From assembly GCF_018446385.1 (NCBI RefSeq), contig NW_024589887.1, forward strand, positions 1-64,000: 64,000 nucleotides of DNA, read 5' to 3'. Below, in pieces: positions 45,446 to 58,684 of this stretch (the stretch's first letter is position 1; every line of letters starts with the position of its first letter). The DNA is from Zingiber officinale. Lineage: Eukaryota; Streptophyta; Magnoliopsida; Zingiberales; Zingiberaceae. Made by a program: the position numbers and the translations under genes. The notes beneath the pieces were generated by a model that saw only the letters and a program-made list of their open reading frames with translations, made no database searches and was not told the DNA's origin.

Positions 45446-46008
45446 GGATGGAAGTGCCATGAATCAGCTTAGTATTTTTAGAATCTACCTGGTCTTGCAA
45501 GTGTATGTACTCTTTCATCACAAAAAAACTGGTACCATTGTGCTTATCTAGATGTTGTCTTTTGAGATGTTGCTTCTCAAGTTATTTAACTGTAAGAAGT
45601 GGAAATAAACCATTAGATTTTAGTCCTATTTGCTTAGGATATGTTTATTTAGAGGTCGAAATCATTGAAAGTGAAGGGGACTATGTTTTTTTCGTTTACT
45701 AGATGTAGAATTAGTTGAAAGATGGATTTGAAATCCATTTGTGGATTGAGTTTTGGCCTCATTTTAACTCGATCAAAATCAGTCAATATTTTCTTCCTTT
45801 CAATCCCAACAGTGAGTTTGCAGCCTTTTCTTCTATTCTCAATTCCATTGCCTTGAGTACACCTTCCAATGCTCTCTTAAGTAAAAACAAAATAATTAAA
45901 TAAAGTGTGTAGAAAAGAAATAAGAAAAAGAAGTTGAAAGTGATACACAGAAAAAGATATCCGCACGGAGAAAAGCCGGAGAAATTCACCGGAGCCGACT
46001 TCAAAAGA
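45446..46008. other. 3' flank of HISN4
   Basis: Likely 3' UTR and intergenic sequence; no gene seen. A solo LTR begins at its right end. Confidence 0.4.
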
Positions 46009-47168
46009 TGGCAGCAGACTGTTGTTTCAGGTAAATTCCGGATTATGCAAACTGATCGTCGAGGCTAGTGTTCGACACTATCTCCGTAAACGATATTGCT
46101 CCGCTACGGTGCTTAACGGATTGTTGCAATTCGTTCCCAAGATACAACGACGACAATCGTCTCGGAATCGTAGCACTCCAACTTCCGAGACCAGCGAACC
46201 TTCTCGTAGGCTTCTTGGACTCTTGAATGCACAAGATGAGTGAGTGAATACTTGAGGAAGAGAAGATTAAGTTGAGTGATTTGATTCCAATCTGGAGGGT
46301 TCTATTTATACAGAAGGAAGAGGCTTTAGGGAGGGGTGTGACCTTTGAGTGGATTAATCTGGGCCGTCCGGACTGAAGAGTTATAACCCTTCACATAGCC
46401 CCTTTAATCTCATCCATCAGATCTAATGGTGACCTCAGATCTATCAGCCATCGGATCTGGATCCATTGATCCGATGCTTCAGATCATGTCTCATCCCAAG
46501 CCGTCAGATCGTGACTCATTGTGATCCAACGCTCTAGATCGCATCACAAGCGATCCACCATACTTCTTTGATCAACGTTGATCAACGGCTGCCATCCGTT
46601 CGCCCAACCAACTGTCCAGTCATCTCCCTTTGCCCACGAGGATGCCACATAGGCACTGCCATGTCAGGTACTAGCCTGACACGTCACCCGAGTGCCATGT
46701 AGGCACTGCAATGTCACCTGGAGCATAAATTTAAGCTCCTCAATGCTCCTCGCGACAATGCGAAGTGCGCCTACAAAGCGCCCAAAGCGCCCATTGCGCA
46801 CGTGGCGGGTGGCGGGCTCACAGGTACGAGCACCTGCTCGCCCCTGAGCAGAGAGTACCTGGTACTTTTCTGAGTTAACTCCAATAACTCAACATCATTA
46901 ATAAGTAAGGAATGCACATCGGAAATTTCCGATGTGGGACTATTCTCCCTTGCATTTCCTTAATGAATAACCAACGTTATTTTGGGCCGACTTTGAACAT
47001 TAATTTCTCATTCACCCTTAATCGGTTTTGAGCAAATTAATAGTCTAAATCTATCTACGCGAAACGTAGATTTCAATTTTGAAGTCAATTACGACTTTCA
47101 ACAATTGATGGCTTCTGATTTTTCCTCCTCAAAATCGTATTGGTCCATTTAGGTTCCAATATCCAACA
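46009..47168 (-). mobile_element. Solo LTR, 1,160 bp, TSD AAAGA
   Basis: The plus strand begins TGGCAGCAGAC and ends ATATCCAACA, with perfect AAAGA copies at 46,004-46,008 and 47,169-47,173. Read on the minus strand it starts TGTTGGATATTGG and carries a TATA box (complement of 'tctatttatac' at 46,303) with a leader-like region after it, as expected for an LTR promoter. It shares no ends with the TGATCC family, so it is a different lineage, copia-like by its TGTTGG start. Confidence 0.75.
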
Positions 47169-47449
47169 AAAGATAAGATTTTATTTGTGATTCTTCGAAA
47201 GTTAAAAAAAAGTTTAAATTTTTAAAAATAATTTTTTAAAAGTATAAAAAATATGGTTATTTCTTTTATGTATGGAAATGTTCTTTTCACGGGTGGCTTG
47301 TTTCTCTATCCTTGTTTTCTTTTTATTTATTTTCTTCAGTTTAAGAAATTTAATTTAAAAATTTAAAAATAATTATTTTAAGTATTACTATGATGATATA
47401 ATTCAATGAAAAGAGCATGTGAGATAAATTTTAGTGTCACGATGAATAG

Positions 47450-48128
47450 TGATCCTGTCCGAACCAGGGGTCAACAAACGCTGGGGACGTGGCGCTTCCT
47501 ACTGGATCCTCAGGTGCTCCGGCGAACCTGCAACAAAACCGAGCCAGGAGGGGTGTCCCGGCGACGGCCCTCCGACGCTCAAGTCAGGCGAGAAATTAGC
47601 AAAGAAGTGGCTTTTAAGTAGAAGACCCCTGTACCTCTGGTGAAGAAATGGAGGCCTTATATAGAACTATCGAAAGAGCCCAGGCACGTCAATCGAAGCA
47701 GTCATCTGCTTTAGACCATACCCAAGTATGGGTCTGTCAGAAAAGCATACATGAGGTCATACTGCTACTGTATCCACCTCTCCCTGATGTGACGGCGAGA
47801 TCTTCCATCGTGCAATCTTGTGTACGGCCTAATCATCAGACATGCCTTCTCTGACATCCCATATCCCGAGACAAGCGATAGGCCGCTCGGCTACCTCTGT
47901 ACCCTCGCCCTTATCTTGGCCGAACGTACCACCCGCTCGGTCCTTTGATCCCGGCCGATCAGTCTTCCGCTCGGCCATTCGATCCTCCTGCCTTGGCGTC
48001 GGAAACTCAAGCCCATGGATGGGTTATTTCTAGCTCCGCTCAGACTATTACCCGTTTGACCAGCCTTCCATCCGTCCTTAGGCTGAGACCCTTCAAAGGG
48101 TGGGCCCCCCATTTTTACCGCCGGATCA
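47450..48128 (-). mobile_element. Solo LTR related to the 50-kb gypsy, TSD AATAG
   Basis: 679 bp, plus strand TGATCCTGTCCG to CCGGATCA, flanked by perfect AATAG (47,445-47,449 and 48,129-48,133). It aligns in reverse with the LTRs at 50,463 and 61,510 over U5 ('cctccgacgctcaagtcag'), the TATA region ('ccttatatagaac') and U3, but is clearly diverged from them. No internal region. Confidence 0.9.
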
Positions 48129-48133
48129 AATAG

Positions 48134-48704
48134 AAACAATGGATTATTTTGATAAATTATATTCACAAAAATAGAGTATGGGTAGTCTTGACACAATAGT
48201 AAAAATATTATTATCTTAAGATTATAGGTAAGACAACAACTGATCCTTGTTGTTTTGAGGACTGACATTGCCAGAGCATCATCAACACCAATAACCACGA
48301 TGAGTCACGATGGTCAAGCAGCGGCAATCGCAAGCGGAACTGCAGCAATACATTCAAGCGAACCAAGTGTACAAGAAACGAAAGGTAGTGCTAACAAAAC
48401 AGTGCCTACAACAAGAGATGACAACCCTAACAATTCTAACATATCACAGGCTGCATCATGGACACGGAAGATAGCTGTACATTGAACACTGCGACCTCGT
48501 CCACATCATGAAAGTGAGGATACCTCAACTGCAATAGCATCCTCATCGGCAAGCACCGAGCACAAACAGACCACTTCGGTCACCCTTAGACGGCGAGGAC
48601 ATACATGCAGTGGTCGTGCTAGAAGATGAAGATCACATCTTGAAACATAAGGGGCTTTCACAAGCCCCTTAAATATAAGGGGGTTCAACACCTCCTTAAG
48701 CAAC
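48134..48704. other. Gene-free stretch
   Basis: Several short ORFs without recognisable domains. It may be the 5' part of the LINE relic that follows. Confidence 0.35.
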
Positions 48705-49250
48705 GATCTATCAATGTCCTGGGTCTATTGGAGACTAAATTATCAGAGGAGAACACCCTTTGAAGGCAGTTTCCAGGTACGAAGATTGTTCATAATTTTT
48801 GTTTTTTTAATCATGGGGGCATCTTAGTTCTTTGAGACCCTCAACTTGTCGAGTTGGACGTCATCAAGATCGACGAGCAGTTTGTTGATACTCCATTAGC
48901 TTCAAAGTCATCGGACAATGCATCCTTATTCACCTTCACCTATTGCCTTCATTGCGTGGGACACCAACCTCTTTGGATATACCTCCTTGAGCTAGGGGAA
49001 CAATTCAGCGAACCATGGATGATAATTGGGGACTTCAATGCCATATTATCAACAAGTGATAAAGTTGGGGGCATGTCGGTCACACACTATAAATTGCAAG
49101 ACTTGGAAAGAACACTTCATTTATGTCACTGGGTGGAGTTACAATTTGTTAATGCAATCGATCTAAGTTTGATCGGTACAATCATGATTTTGATGTGTGT
49201 CAAAGAGTTTAAGTTAGATTTTCATATTATTTTGATATGTGGTTGAGTCA
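48705..49250 (+). mobile_element. LINE relic, endonuclease domain
   Basis: The plus strand reads NVLGLLETKL, a GGILVL-like strand, then PWMIIGDFNAIL, the GDFN core of the APE-type endonuclease of plant L1 LINEs, then DLERTLHLCHW. Internal stops and a frame change interrupt it before and after the 130-codon open part (48,854-49,246). Reverse transcriptase is not present downstream. Confidence 0.75.
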
Positions 49251-49378
49251 TATAGGATTTGGTAAAACACAAATAAGGAGTTTAGTGCGGTTAAGCTTGG
49301 AAAGTTCATCCTATGGGTCGGGTCCATAAGATCGGTGAAGGATGGTGCATCCGAGGGACCGCAGACGAAAAGCAACGA

Positions 49379-49525
49379 AGGTTAACACAAAGTAATCCAA
49401 TTTATAGTTACGAGTTTGGGTTGAAGCATCCAAACTAATTTGAAGAAATTTATGACAAAATACATTACTAGAAAAAATAATGTACATAAATAATGCACAT
49501 TATTTATAGTAATGTATTTTGTCAA
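49379..49525 (-). repeat. Inverted copy of a HISN4 intron segment, plus a perfect hairpin
   Basis: About 115 bp (49,379-49,494) matches, in reverse, 44,533-44,649 in the intron after HISN4 exon 13 (shared 'gagtttgggttgaagcatcc'). Its end forms a hairpin with perfect 16-bp arms, 'gacaaaatacattact' at 49,454-49,469 and the complement at 49,508-49,523. It may be a small mobile element with copies at both places. Confidence 0.7.
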
Positions 49526-49759
49526 TGACCTCTACGGCTGGAATACAAGAGCGCATAAAGAACTGTCTATCAAAACACCTAGTCTGGATAGGCATATAAA
49601 TAGTAGACTCAAATCAAATCCTAAGTTCATCAGTAGGGAACCTAGGGTCGGTACTAGTAGAGGGCCCAACACCAAATTTAGAACGTTTCCTAAATTATTA
49701 AAGAAAACTATACTAAGCATAAAATATAGAAATGAAGCATTTTAAAAACTTAGGAAGGA

Positions 49760-50462
49760 AAAAGAATTTACCGAGACATCATGAATAAGAATATTAGAAA
49801 TGACGACCTTGGTTGACTAGCAACAACGTAATAACCGAAGAAAGAGGAAAAATTTTAATTATCTATCCCTCTTGCGTTAAGGCTCGGAGAGAGCCTTTAC
49901 AAGAAATAGAAGGGAGAGGTGCAAGATAAGGGGGCACTCTGCCCCCCCCCTTTATATAGGGCGGTCCGGACGCTCGGAATCACTACGGGCGCCCGAATGG
50001 GCTGGGGCAGGGTGCCCGGAGTTCCTTTCGGGCGCCCCGGAAGGTGATACCAGGGCGCCCGCCCCTGATTTCTGACTGATTTTTTTTTTAAAATAAAGTT
50101 TTAAGGTAAAAAAATTAAGTTAAGAAGATGTTAAAAAAAAAAATTTAAGATGCATGGTTAAAAAAGATTTTAAAAAAATTAAGTTAAAGGGATTTTAAAA
50201 TAAATTTTAAAGTTAAATAAATTATTAAGTTAAAAAGATTTTTTAAAACAAATTTTTAAGTTAAAAAAATGTAACATAAATTTTTAAAAAATTTAGGATA
50301 AATTTTTAAGTTAAAAGATTTTAAAAAAAATTTAAGTTAAATAAAATTTTAAGTTAAAAAGATTTTTTGAAACAAGTTTTTAAATAAATTTTTAAGTTAA
50401 AAAGATCTTTAAATTTTTTTTTAATTTTAAGTTAAAAAGATTTTAAAAAATTTAAGATACAT
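49760..50462 (-). mobile_element. Copia-type element, left part (LTR-like and AT array)
   Basis: On the minus strand a GC-rich U3-like tract ('gggcgcccg' repeats), a TATA box ('cctatataaagg', about 49,955) and a C/T-rich leader appear in LTR order at about 49.8-50.08 kb. From 50.09 kb to the gypsy insertion the DNA is a degenerate 'aagttaaaaagatttt' array that resumes at 62,226. It is read as the interrupted left half of the element whose gag and primer site are at 62.5-63.7 kb. Broken; no pol seen. Confidence 0.5.
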
Positions 50463-51173
50463 TGATCCGACGGTAATAATGGGGGGCCCACCCTCTGAAG
50501 GGTCCCAGCCTAAGGACGGAAGGCTGGTCAAGCAGGTAATGGTCCGAGCGGAGCTAGAGATAACCCATCCATGGGTTGGGGTTTTCGACGCCAAGGCAGG
50601 AGGATCGAAGGGCCGAGCGGGAATCCACTCGGCAGGGACCAAAGAGCCGAGCGGGTTGTCCGTTCGGCCGGGACCAAAGAGCCAAGCGGGTTATCCGTTC
50701 GGCCAAGATAAGGGCGAGGGCACAAAGGTGGCCTAGCGGCCTATGCGCTAGTCTCGGGATCTGGGATGTCAGAGGAGGCATGTCTGATGATTAGACCGTA
50801 CACAAGATTGCACGATGGAAGATCTCGCCGTCACATCAGGGAGAGGTGGATACAGTACCAGTATGGCCCCATATATGCTCTTCTGACAGGTCCATACTGG
50901 GGCATGGTCTAAAGCAGATGACTGCTTCGATTGGCGTGCCCGGGCTCTTTCGATAGTTCTATATAAGGCCTCCATTTCTTCACCGGAGGTACAGGAGTCT
51001 TCTGCTAAAGAGTCACTTTTTTGTTATTTCCTCGCCTGACTTGAGCGTCGGAGGGCCGTCGCCGGGATACCCCTCCCGGCTCGGTTTTGTTGCAGGTTCG
51101 CCGGAGCCCTCGAGGATCCAGCAGGGAGCGCCACGTGCCCAGCGTCCGCTGACTCTTGGTTCGGACAGGATCA
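50463..51173 (+). repeat. 5' LTR of the gypsy element
   Basis: 711 bp, TGATCCGA to GGACAGGATCA. A TATA box ('ctatataagg', about 50,959) sits about 215 bp before the end. The R-U5 part holds 'gacttgagcgtcggaggg'. Confidence 0.95.
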
Positions 51174-54100
51174 AATTGGCGGCGTCTGTGGGAACGCTCC
51201 TGCATTCGAACAAGAACAATGGACGAGGCTGGACGACAACACACGGTGGCGCTTTCAACAGAAGAACTCGACGCTCTGGTCGAGATGAGGGCCGCCAAAC
51301 TCATGGAGCAAAAACAAAAAGCGTCCGCCGAGCGGGCGGAGCAACAAGCAACATCTGCGTCTGGTGGCCGAGCGGAAGCACCTCCAGCCACCGTCGCATT
51401 CCATCGGGCCTTATTTCGTACCCCTGAAGCCATACCAGCCCGAAGAGATAGAGGATCTTCCTCAGATGAAATGCCAAGGCGGGATGACAGGAAGGGGAAA
51501 GCTCCCCGAGCGGACTCCTCCCCCGAGCGGATCAACCGCCAATTTTCGGAGGCTATCCTACGAGACCCTCTACCCAAGCACTACGTGCCTCCGACGATCG
51601 GCGAATACAACGGAACAACAGACCCGGATGACCATCTGGGTAAGTTCGATAATACAGCCACGCTCCATCAGTATACAGATGGAGTAAAGTGTAGAGTCTT
51701 CCTTACCACCCTCTCGGGATCAGCTCAACGGTGGTTTCGGAGGTTGCCGGACGGATCCATCGCGAGCTTCAAGGAATTCCGAACGGCCTTCCTCCACCAC
51801 TTCGCCAGTAGTCGGCGTTATCAAAAGACCAGTGTCAGCTTATTCACCATCAAGCAAGAGCCGAGAGAATCGCTCCGAGGTTATATTCAACGATTCAACC
51901 AAGTGGCGATGGATATCCCCACGGCCACATCGGAGACGATGATGAATGCCTTCACGCAAGGCCTTGTGGATGGGGACTTCTTCCGGTCGCTCATCCGAAA
52001 GCCGCCCCGAGATTATGATCACATGCTACATCGGGCCAACGAATATATAAATGTGGAAGAAGCGCAAGCCGCTCGAAAAAATGAAACTCCAGCCGAGCGC
52101 GCACCTGTTCATGCCGAGCGGAAACAGCACGCCGCTCAGCAGCCACCCAGAGGACCAAGGGCCGAAGCAATTCGATCCCCTCACGCCCGATCGCACGTAC
52201 AAGAAGTGGCTGCCGCTCGGCCCAAGCCAAAGAAGAGGTGGACCCCTAAGTTCTGCACCTTCCACCAGACGGATACGCACAACACGAGGGATTGCCGAAG
52301 CCTCCCCTTTGTGTCCAATCCTGTTCCCAGGAAAGCCGAACGACGGTCGCCTCCCATCGATAGGAGACGTAGGACTCATGAAGCTGACCGGACCCGCACC
52401 GAGGGGCGACATCAGCAGACACCCGAGCGGCACCGATCTCCGAGGCAGGAGAATCGCCGGGCGTCCAGAGAACGGTCACGACCGTCCGCTCGGGAGGAGG
52501 AAAATAGGAGCAATAATTCCCGGGGCGAGATCAGCGTTATTGCTGGTGGGCCGACCGGAGGAGACTCCAACCGAGCCAGAAAGGCGGGCGTCCGGCAGTT
52601 ACAGATCCACGCGGTCGGCTGCAGCCAAGAGCGGGCCAGAGGACCGGAAATCACTTTTGGACCCGGGGACTTAGAAGGAGTAGAAGTGCCCCACGACGAC
52701 GCGCTACTCATTAAAGCGGTAATAGCAAATTACACCATTCACCACATATTTGTTGACACAGGGAGCTCGGTCAACATCATATTCAAGAAGGCGTTCGATC
52801 AGCTGCAAATTGATCGAGCCGAGCTGCTGCCCATGACGACCCCGCTCTACGGGTTTATGGGCAACGAAGTTCAGCCGGTCGGACAAATCCGGCTGGCCAC
52901 CTCGCTGGGAGAAGAGCCGCTCAGGAGGACCAGGACAACAAACTTCGTGGTGGTCGACTCTCCCTCATCCTACAACGTCATTTTGGGACGACCGGCGCTC
53001 GGCGAATTCCAAGCGGTTGTCTCAACCTTCCGGAAGACAAAGTAGGAGAAGTGCGGGGAGATCAGCTAGCAGCTCAGCGATGCTATATAGAGATGATCCG
53101 AGCAGAAGCTTGTTCCGCTCGGAAGGCGCCCCGAATTGAGGTAAACGCCATAACCGAGAAACCTCCTGCTTTAATTTATGATGAAAAGGAGGAAGTCCAG
53201 ATCCATCCGACCCGACCGGAGGCCACGACTTTTATCGCCTCGAATCGGGAAGAAAGGAGAAGCTGATTCAATGCCTCCAACGAAATCATGATGCCTTCGT
53301 CTGGTCGACATGAGTTACCCGAATTTCGCCGAGCCTAACGCAAGACGAATTGCATGTCCGACGACGGCGATGAAGCGAGAAAAGGGACTTGCGGCGAATG
53401 CCATTATCCCAAGGAGGTGGAAAAACTTCAAGGCCGGCCACATACGCGAGGTGCAGTTCCCGAGGTTGGCCAACGTAGTCTTGGTCTCCAAGCCGGCAAG
53501 TGGAGGGTCCGCATCGACTTTCGAGATTTAAACAAGGCATGCCCCAAGGATTTTTATCCTCTTCCCGGATAGATCAGTTGGTGGACTCTACGGCCGGCAA
53601 TTAATTGCATGCTCGACGCCTACCAAGGATATCATCAAGTGCCGCCCGCACGAGAAAGCTTCGTAACGGCAGACGGCACATATTGTTACAATGTGATGCC
53701 GTTCGGATTGAAGAATGCCAGGGCCACCTATCAACGCTTGATGAACAAGGTGTTCAAGGAGCAGATCGGGCGAAATCTGGAAGTTTATGTGGACGACATT
53801 CTTATCAAATCCACCTGAGCGGCCGATCTTTTCAAAGATATGGAAGAAACCTTCCGAACGCTGCGCAACTATGGAATCAAGCTAAATCCCCAAAAGTGCC
53901 TGTTCGGAGCCAAAGGAGGGCGTTTCTTGGGATACATAGTGACCGAGCGGGGAATCGAAGCAAATCCCGGCAAGGTTAAAGCACTGCAAGACATGCCACC
54001 CCCAAGAAATACAAGAGAAGTGCAAAGGTTGACCGGTCGGATAACTGCTTTATCCAGATTCATCTCCAGAACCGCCGACCGGAGCCTTCCATTCTTCAAG

Positions 54101-56394
54101 ATCCTGCGCAAAGCCACCAAGTTCCAGTGGGATGAAGAATGTGACCAAGCATTTGAAGAGTTGAAGACATATCTTAATTCTCTGCCAGTGTTAGCCAAGC
54201 CGGTCGGGGGTTAGTCACTTTATATGTATCTGTCGTCAACTGAACATGCTGTGGGCTCAGCACTTGTGAGGGCGAACGGCGAAGAACAGCCGGTGTATTT
54301 TCTAAGCCACATTTTAAAAGATGCTGAATCTCGTTACACTGGGCTCGAGAAGTTGGCCTTTGCTTTGGTTCTAGCCGCTCGGCGCCTGCGACCGTATTTC
54401 TTGGCTCACACCATTATTGTCCGGACGAACAGTCCACTCGGAAGAGTGTTGTTGAATCCAGAAGCGTCCGGACGGCTTATCAAGTGGACGACAGAATTAA
54501 GTGAATTTGACATCCAATATCAGCCCCGCTCGGCGATTAAAGCCCAATCCTTGGCTGATTTTGTGACCGAAGTGCAAAGGCCAGAGCCGGAAGCTATGTG
54601 GAGAATATATGTGGATGGATCCTCCACTCGGCTCGGAAGTGGGATCGGAATGTTACTACTCTCACCTCAGGAAGAAAAGATGCACCTATCCGTCCGGCTA
54701 GATTACAAAGCTACTAACAATGAAGCAGAGTATGAGGCCCTCATAGCCGGATTGCAGGCAGCACGGCATGTGGGAGCCGGTCGGGTGACACTCTATTCTG
54801 ATTCACAGTTGGCCGCTCAGCAACTTGCCAGCACCTTTGAAATCAACTGTGTTCGCCTCAAACTCTACGCTGAGGTCTTTGAAAAACTCAAAGCTACTTT
54901 CCGAGAGGTGCTTATTCAGAAGATCCCCCGAACGGAGAACCAGGCGGCCGATGAGTTAGCCAAACTCGCGAGCTCAATAACGCCGGTCGCCATTCAGCAA
55001 CCAATTGAAAAAACGCTGCTGGTGGCGCATGTCGACCGGATGCAAGGCCTCGCGTTTCCGAGTGATTGGAGGACACCTATTATAGAATTCCTCCGTTCGG
55101 GCACCACACCATCCGATGAATATGCAGCCCGGCTCCTCAGAAGAAGAGCCGGTCGGTTTACACTCATCGGAGATCAGCTTTACAAGAAAGCCTTCTCGCG
55201 TCCTTTGCTGAAATGTGTAAGCTCGGAGGACTCAGCTTACATCCTCCAGGAAGTACATCAAGGATCATGCGGGGGACATCCGGGCGGACGCTCATTGGCC
55301 AAGAAGATCCTCTTGGCCGGATACTTTTGGCCAACGTTACAAACAGATGCCGCTCGGACAGTATCTACATGCCTTTCATGCCAGAAGTATCACAACTTCT
55401 CCCACCGACCGGCAGAGGAGATGAAGGCATCAACCATCTCATGTCCGTTCGATCAATGGGGAATGGATATTGTGGGTCCATTTCCGATGGCGACCGGGCA
55501 GAGGAAATTTTTACTAGTGGCGGTAGACTATTTCTCCAAGTGGGTAGAGGCCGAGCCACTGGCAAAGATCACTGAACAAATGGTTAAAAAATTCATCTGG
55601 CAACACATCATTTGCCGATTCGGCATCCCTCGCCGACTAGTGTCTGACAACGGGCGGCAGTTCACAGGGAAGATGTTAGAGGATTGGTGCAAAAGCTACG
55701 GTATTGAGCAACATTTCACGTCCGTGGCCTATCCTCAGAGCAACGGTCAAGCTGAAGTCGCCAACCGGGAAATTCTTCGTATTTTGCGCGCTCGGCTCGA
55801 CCATTTGGGAGGGAGTTGGCCGGATGAAGTGCCAAGCGTCTTGTGGGCCATCCGCACAACGCCAAAAGAAGGGACGGGAGTCACACCGTTCCATTTGGTA
55901 TATGGCGGTGAGGCTGTCATACCGGTCGAAGTCGGCGCTGAGTCAGCCCGGATCCAGAGCTATGATGATGACAACGCCGAACGAAGAAACATGGAGCTGG
56001 ACTTGGTAGAAGAGGAGAGGGCAAAGGCGTCCGTTCGACTGATGGCATACCGTCAGCGGATGAAGCAAAACTACAACCGGCGCGTAATTCCCAGATCGTT
56101 CCAAGTCGGCGATCTTGTCTAGAAGAAAGTCAAGCCGGTCGACGACGTCGGCAAGCTTGAAGCTCCATGGGCAGGCCCTTTCAAAATCATCGAAAAGCTC
56201 CGCTCGGGCGCGTATTATCTGGAGGACGAGGACGGACGGCAACTAGATAGGCCGTGGAGCGCGAACCACCTCCAGCCTTACCGGGCGGGGTGAAAGGTGT
56301 ATCACTGTAAATCACCGTGTATTTCATTTTTCGACTAAATACTTGAAATGCAGAGATGAAAAGTCAAAAGAGCGAATATAAGGCATTATCATCG

Positions 56395-56850
56395 TAACCT
56401 GAAGGCCCCCGAGCCGATCGGCCGGGAGGTTTATATCCAAGCTGGAAGCTCGAACCCGAAGGCCCCCGAGCCGATCGGCCGGGAGGCTTATATCCGAGCC
56501 GGGAGCTCGAATCCGAAGACCCCGGGCCGTTCGGCCGGGCTGCGCATAGAATATAAGCAGCGCTCGAAATCGAAGACCCCGAGCTGTTCGGCCGGGCTGC
56601 ATACTAGTGTGGCAGGAAGGAAACCAAAACCCTGCGCTGTTCAGAATGATAGGAGGTTATTGCCTGGAGCGAAGGCCTCAGCCGCTCGGCCAGGTACATT
56701 TTAGCCGAGCCTACATCGGGGAGGATTATATACAATCCAAGCGCTCGATGTGAAGGCCTGAGCCGCCCGGCCGGGTATATGGTTTTCTGAGCCAAGCGTT
56801 CGACGACGAAGGCCCGAGCTGTTCGGCCGGGTGTGTAGTCTCACTCGGAA
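56395..56850 (+). repeat. Degenerate tandem array after integrase
   Basis: Six or so diverged copies, 60-75 bp each, of a unit like 'gaaggcccccgagccgatcg' then 'gccgggaggcttatatcc' then 'gagctcgaa'. It lies just before the regular 57-bp array inside the gypsy element. Confidence 0.75.
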
Positions 56851-58287
56851 GACCGACGAGCACCGTCGTTAAAAATCGAGAGCTGCGCCGACCGGCTATA
56901 AAAACCGCGCCGACGAGCACCGTCGTTAAAAATCGAGAGCCGCGCCGACCGGCTATAAAAACCGCGCCGACGAGCACCGTCGTTAAAAATCGAGAGCCGC
57001 GCCGACCGGCTATAAAAACCGCGCCGACGAGCACCGTCGTTAAAAATCGAGAGCCGCGCCGACCGGCTATAAAAACCGCGCCGACGAGCACCGTCATTAA
57101 AGATCGAGAGACGAGCACCGTCGTTAAAAATCGAGAGCCGCGCCGACCGGCTATAAAAACCGCGCCGACGAGCACCGTCGTTAAAAATCGAGAGCCGCGC
57201 CGACCGGCTATAAAAACCGCGCCGACGAGCACCGTCGTTAAAGATCGAGAGACGAGCACCGTCGTTAAAAATCGAGAGCCGCGCCGACCGGCTATAAAAA
57301 CCGCGCCGACGAGCACCGTCGTTAAAAATCGAGAGCCGCGCCGACCGGCTATAAAAACCGCGCCGACGAGCACCGTCGTTAAAAATCGAGAGCCGCGCCG
57401 ACCGGCTATAAAAACCGCGCCGACGAGCACCGTCGTTAAAGATCGAGAGCCGAGCACCGTCGTTAAAAATCGAGTCGCTACCGACCGCTATAAAACCGCC
57501 CGACGAGCACCGCGTTAAAATCGAGAGCCGGACCGGCGACTATAACCGACGAGCACCGTCGTTAAAAATCGAGAGCCGCGCCGACCGGCTATAAAAAACC
57601 GCGCCGACGAGCACCGTCGTTAAAGATCGAGAGACGAGCACCGTCGTTAAAAATCGAGAGCCGCGTCGACCGGCTATAAAAACCGCGCCGACGAGCACCG
57701 TCGTTAAAAATCGAGAGCCGCGCCGACCGGCTATAAAAACCGCGCCGACGAGCACCGTCGTTAAAGATCGAGAGACGAGCACCGTCGTTAAAAATCGAGA
57801 GTCGCGCCGACCGGCTATAAAAACCGCGCCGACGAGCACCGTCGTTAAAAATCGAGAGCCGCGCCGACCGGCTATAAAAACCGCGCCGACGAGCACCGTC
57901 GTTAAAGATCGAGAGCCGCGCCGACCGGCTATAAAAACCGCGCCGACGAGCACCGTCGTTAAAGATCGAGAGACGAGCACCGTCGTTAAAAATCGAGAGC
58001 CGCGTCGACCGGCTATAAAAACCGCGCCGACGAGCACCGTCGTTAAAAATCGAGAGCCGCGCCGACCGGCTATAAAAACCGCGCCGACGAGCACCGTCGT
58101 TAAAAATCGAGAGCCGCGCCGACCGGCTATAAAAATCGCGCCGACGAGTACCGTCGTTAAAAATCGAGAGCCGCGCCGACCGGCTATAAAAACCGCGCCA
58201 ACGAGCACCGTCGTTAAAAATCGAGAGCCGCGCCGACCGGCTATAAAAATCGCGCCGACGAGCACCGTCGTTAAAGATCGAGAGGCG
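56849..58287 (+). repeat. 57-bp tandem array (about 25 units) in the gypsy element
   Basis: The unit runs 'gacgagcaccgtcgttaaaa', 'atcgagagccgcgccgacc', 'ggctataaaaaccgcgcc'. A short 27-bp variant that stops after 'aaagatcgaga' is interspersed at intervals, giving a higher-order pattern. Units are nearly identical, except for a diverged patch at about 57,470-57,545. Because 57 is a multiple of three, long repetitive ORFs appear on the minus strand; these are unlikely to be real proteins. Confidence 0.95.
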
Positions 58288-58684
58288 AGCCGGCGTCTAT
58301 AAATCCCCGAGCGGAAGCGCGCATATACGTGCAGATACGTGCAGCGCGCATAGTCTTTCCCGATCGGGGGGTGGTCTTTTGATACTTGGCGTTAGCGGAA
58401 TTCACGTAAGCCAGATACGTGCAGCGCGCATAGTCTTTCCCGCTCGAAATTTGTTTAATGGATTAAGCCGATTGGCCGCGTGACGGAGAATGCTTTAGAG
58501 AATGACTGACTCTAAGCATAAACGTTAAGCAAACAGAAGAATATTATAGATAATGAGTACGAAGACAAATTAAAGGCAAAGGAGCAACGTTTCATTAGAA
58601 GAAAAATTATGCCGACCAGCACGTACAAAAAAGTTTGCATCCGCCGAGCGGATGAAATACAGAAAGCACTTTAAAGAACTCGCC

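Noticed and set aside
56726-58265. Long repetitive minus-strand ORFs with GAVFIAGRRGSRFL-type repeats
   Set aside because: They are the translation of the 57-bp array, whose length is a multiple of three. The same array is open only because its units lack stops in that frame; no start context or domain supports a protein.
57000-58280. CRISPR-like array
   Set aside because: The units are contiguous 57-bp repeats without unique spacers, inside a plant retrotransposon.
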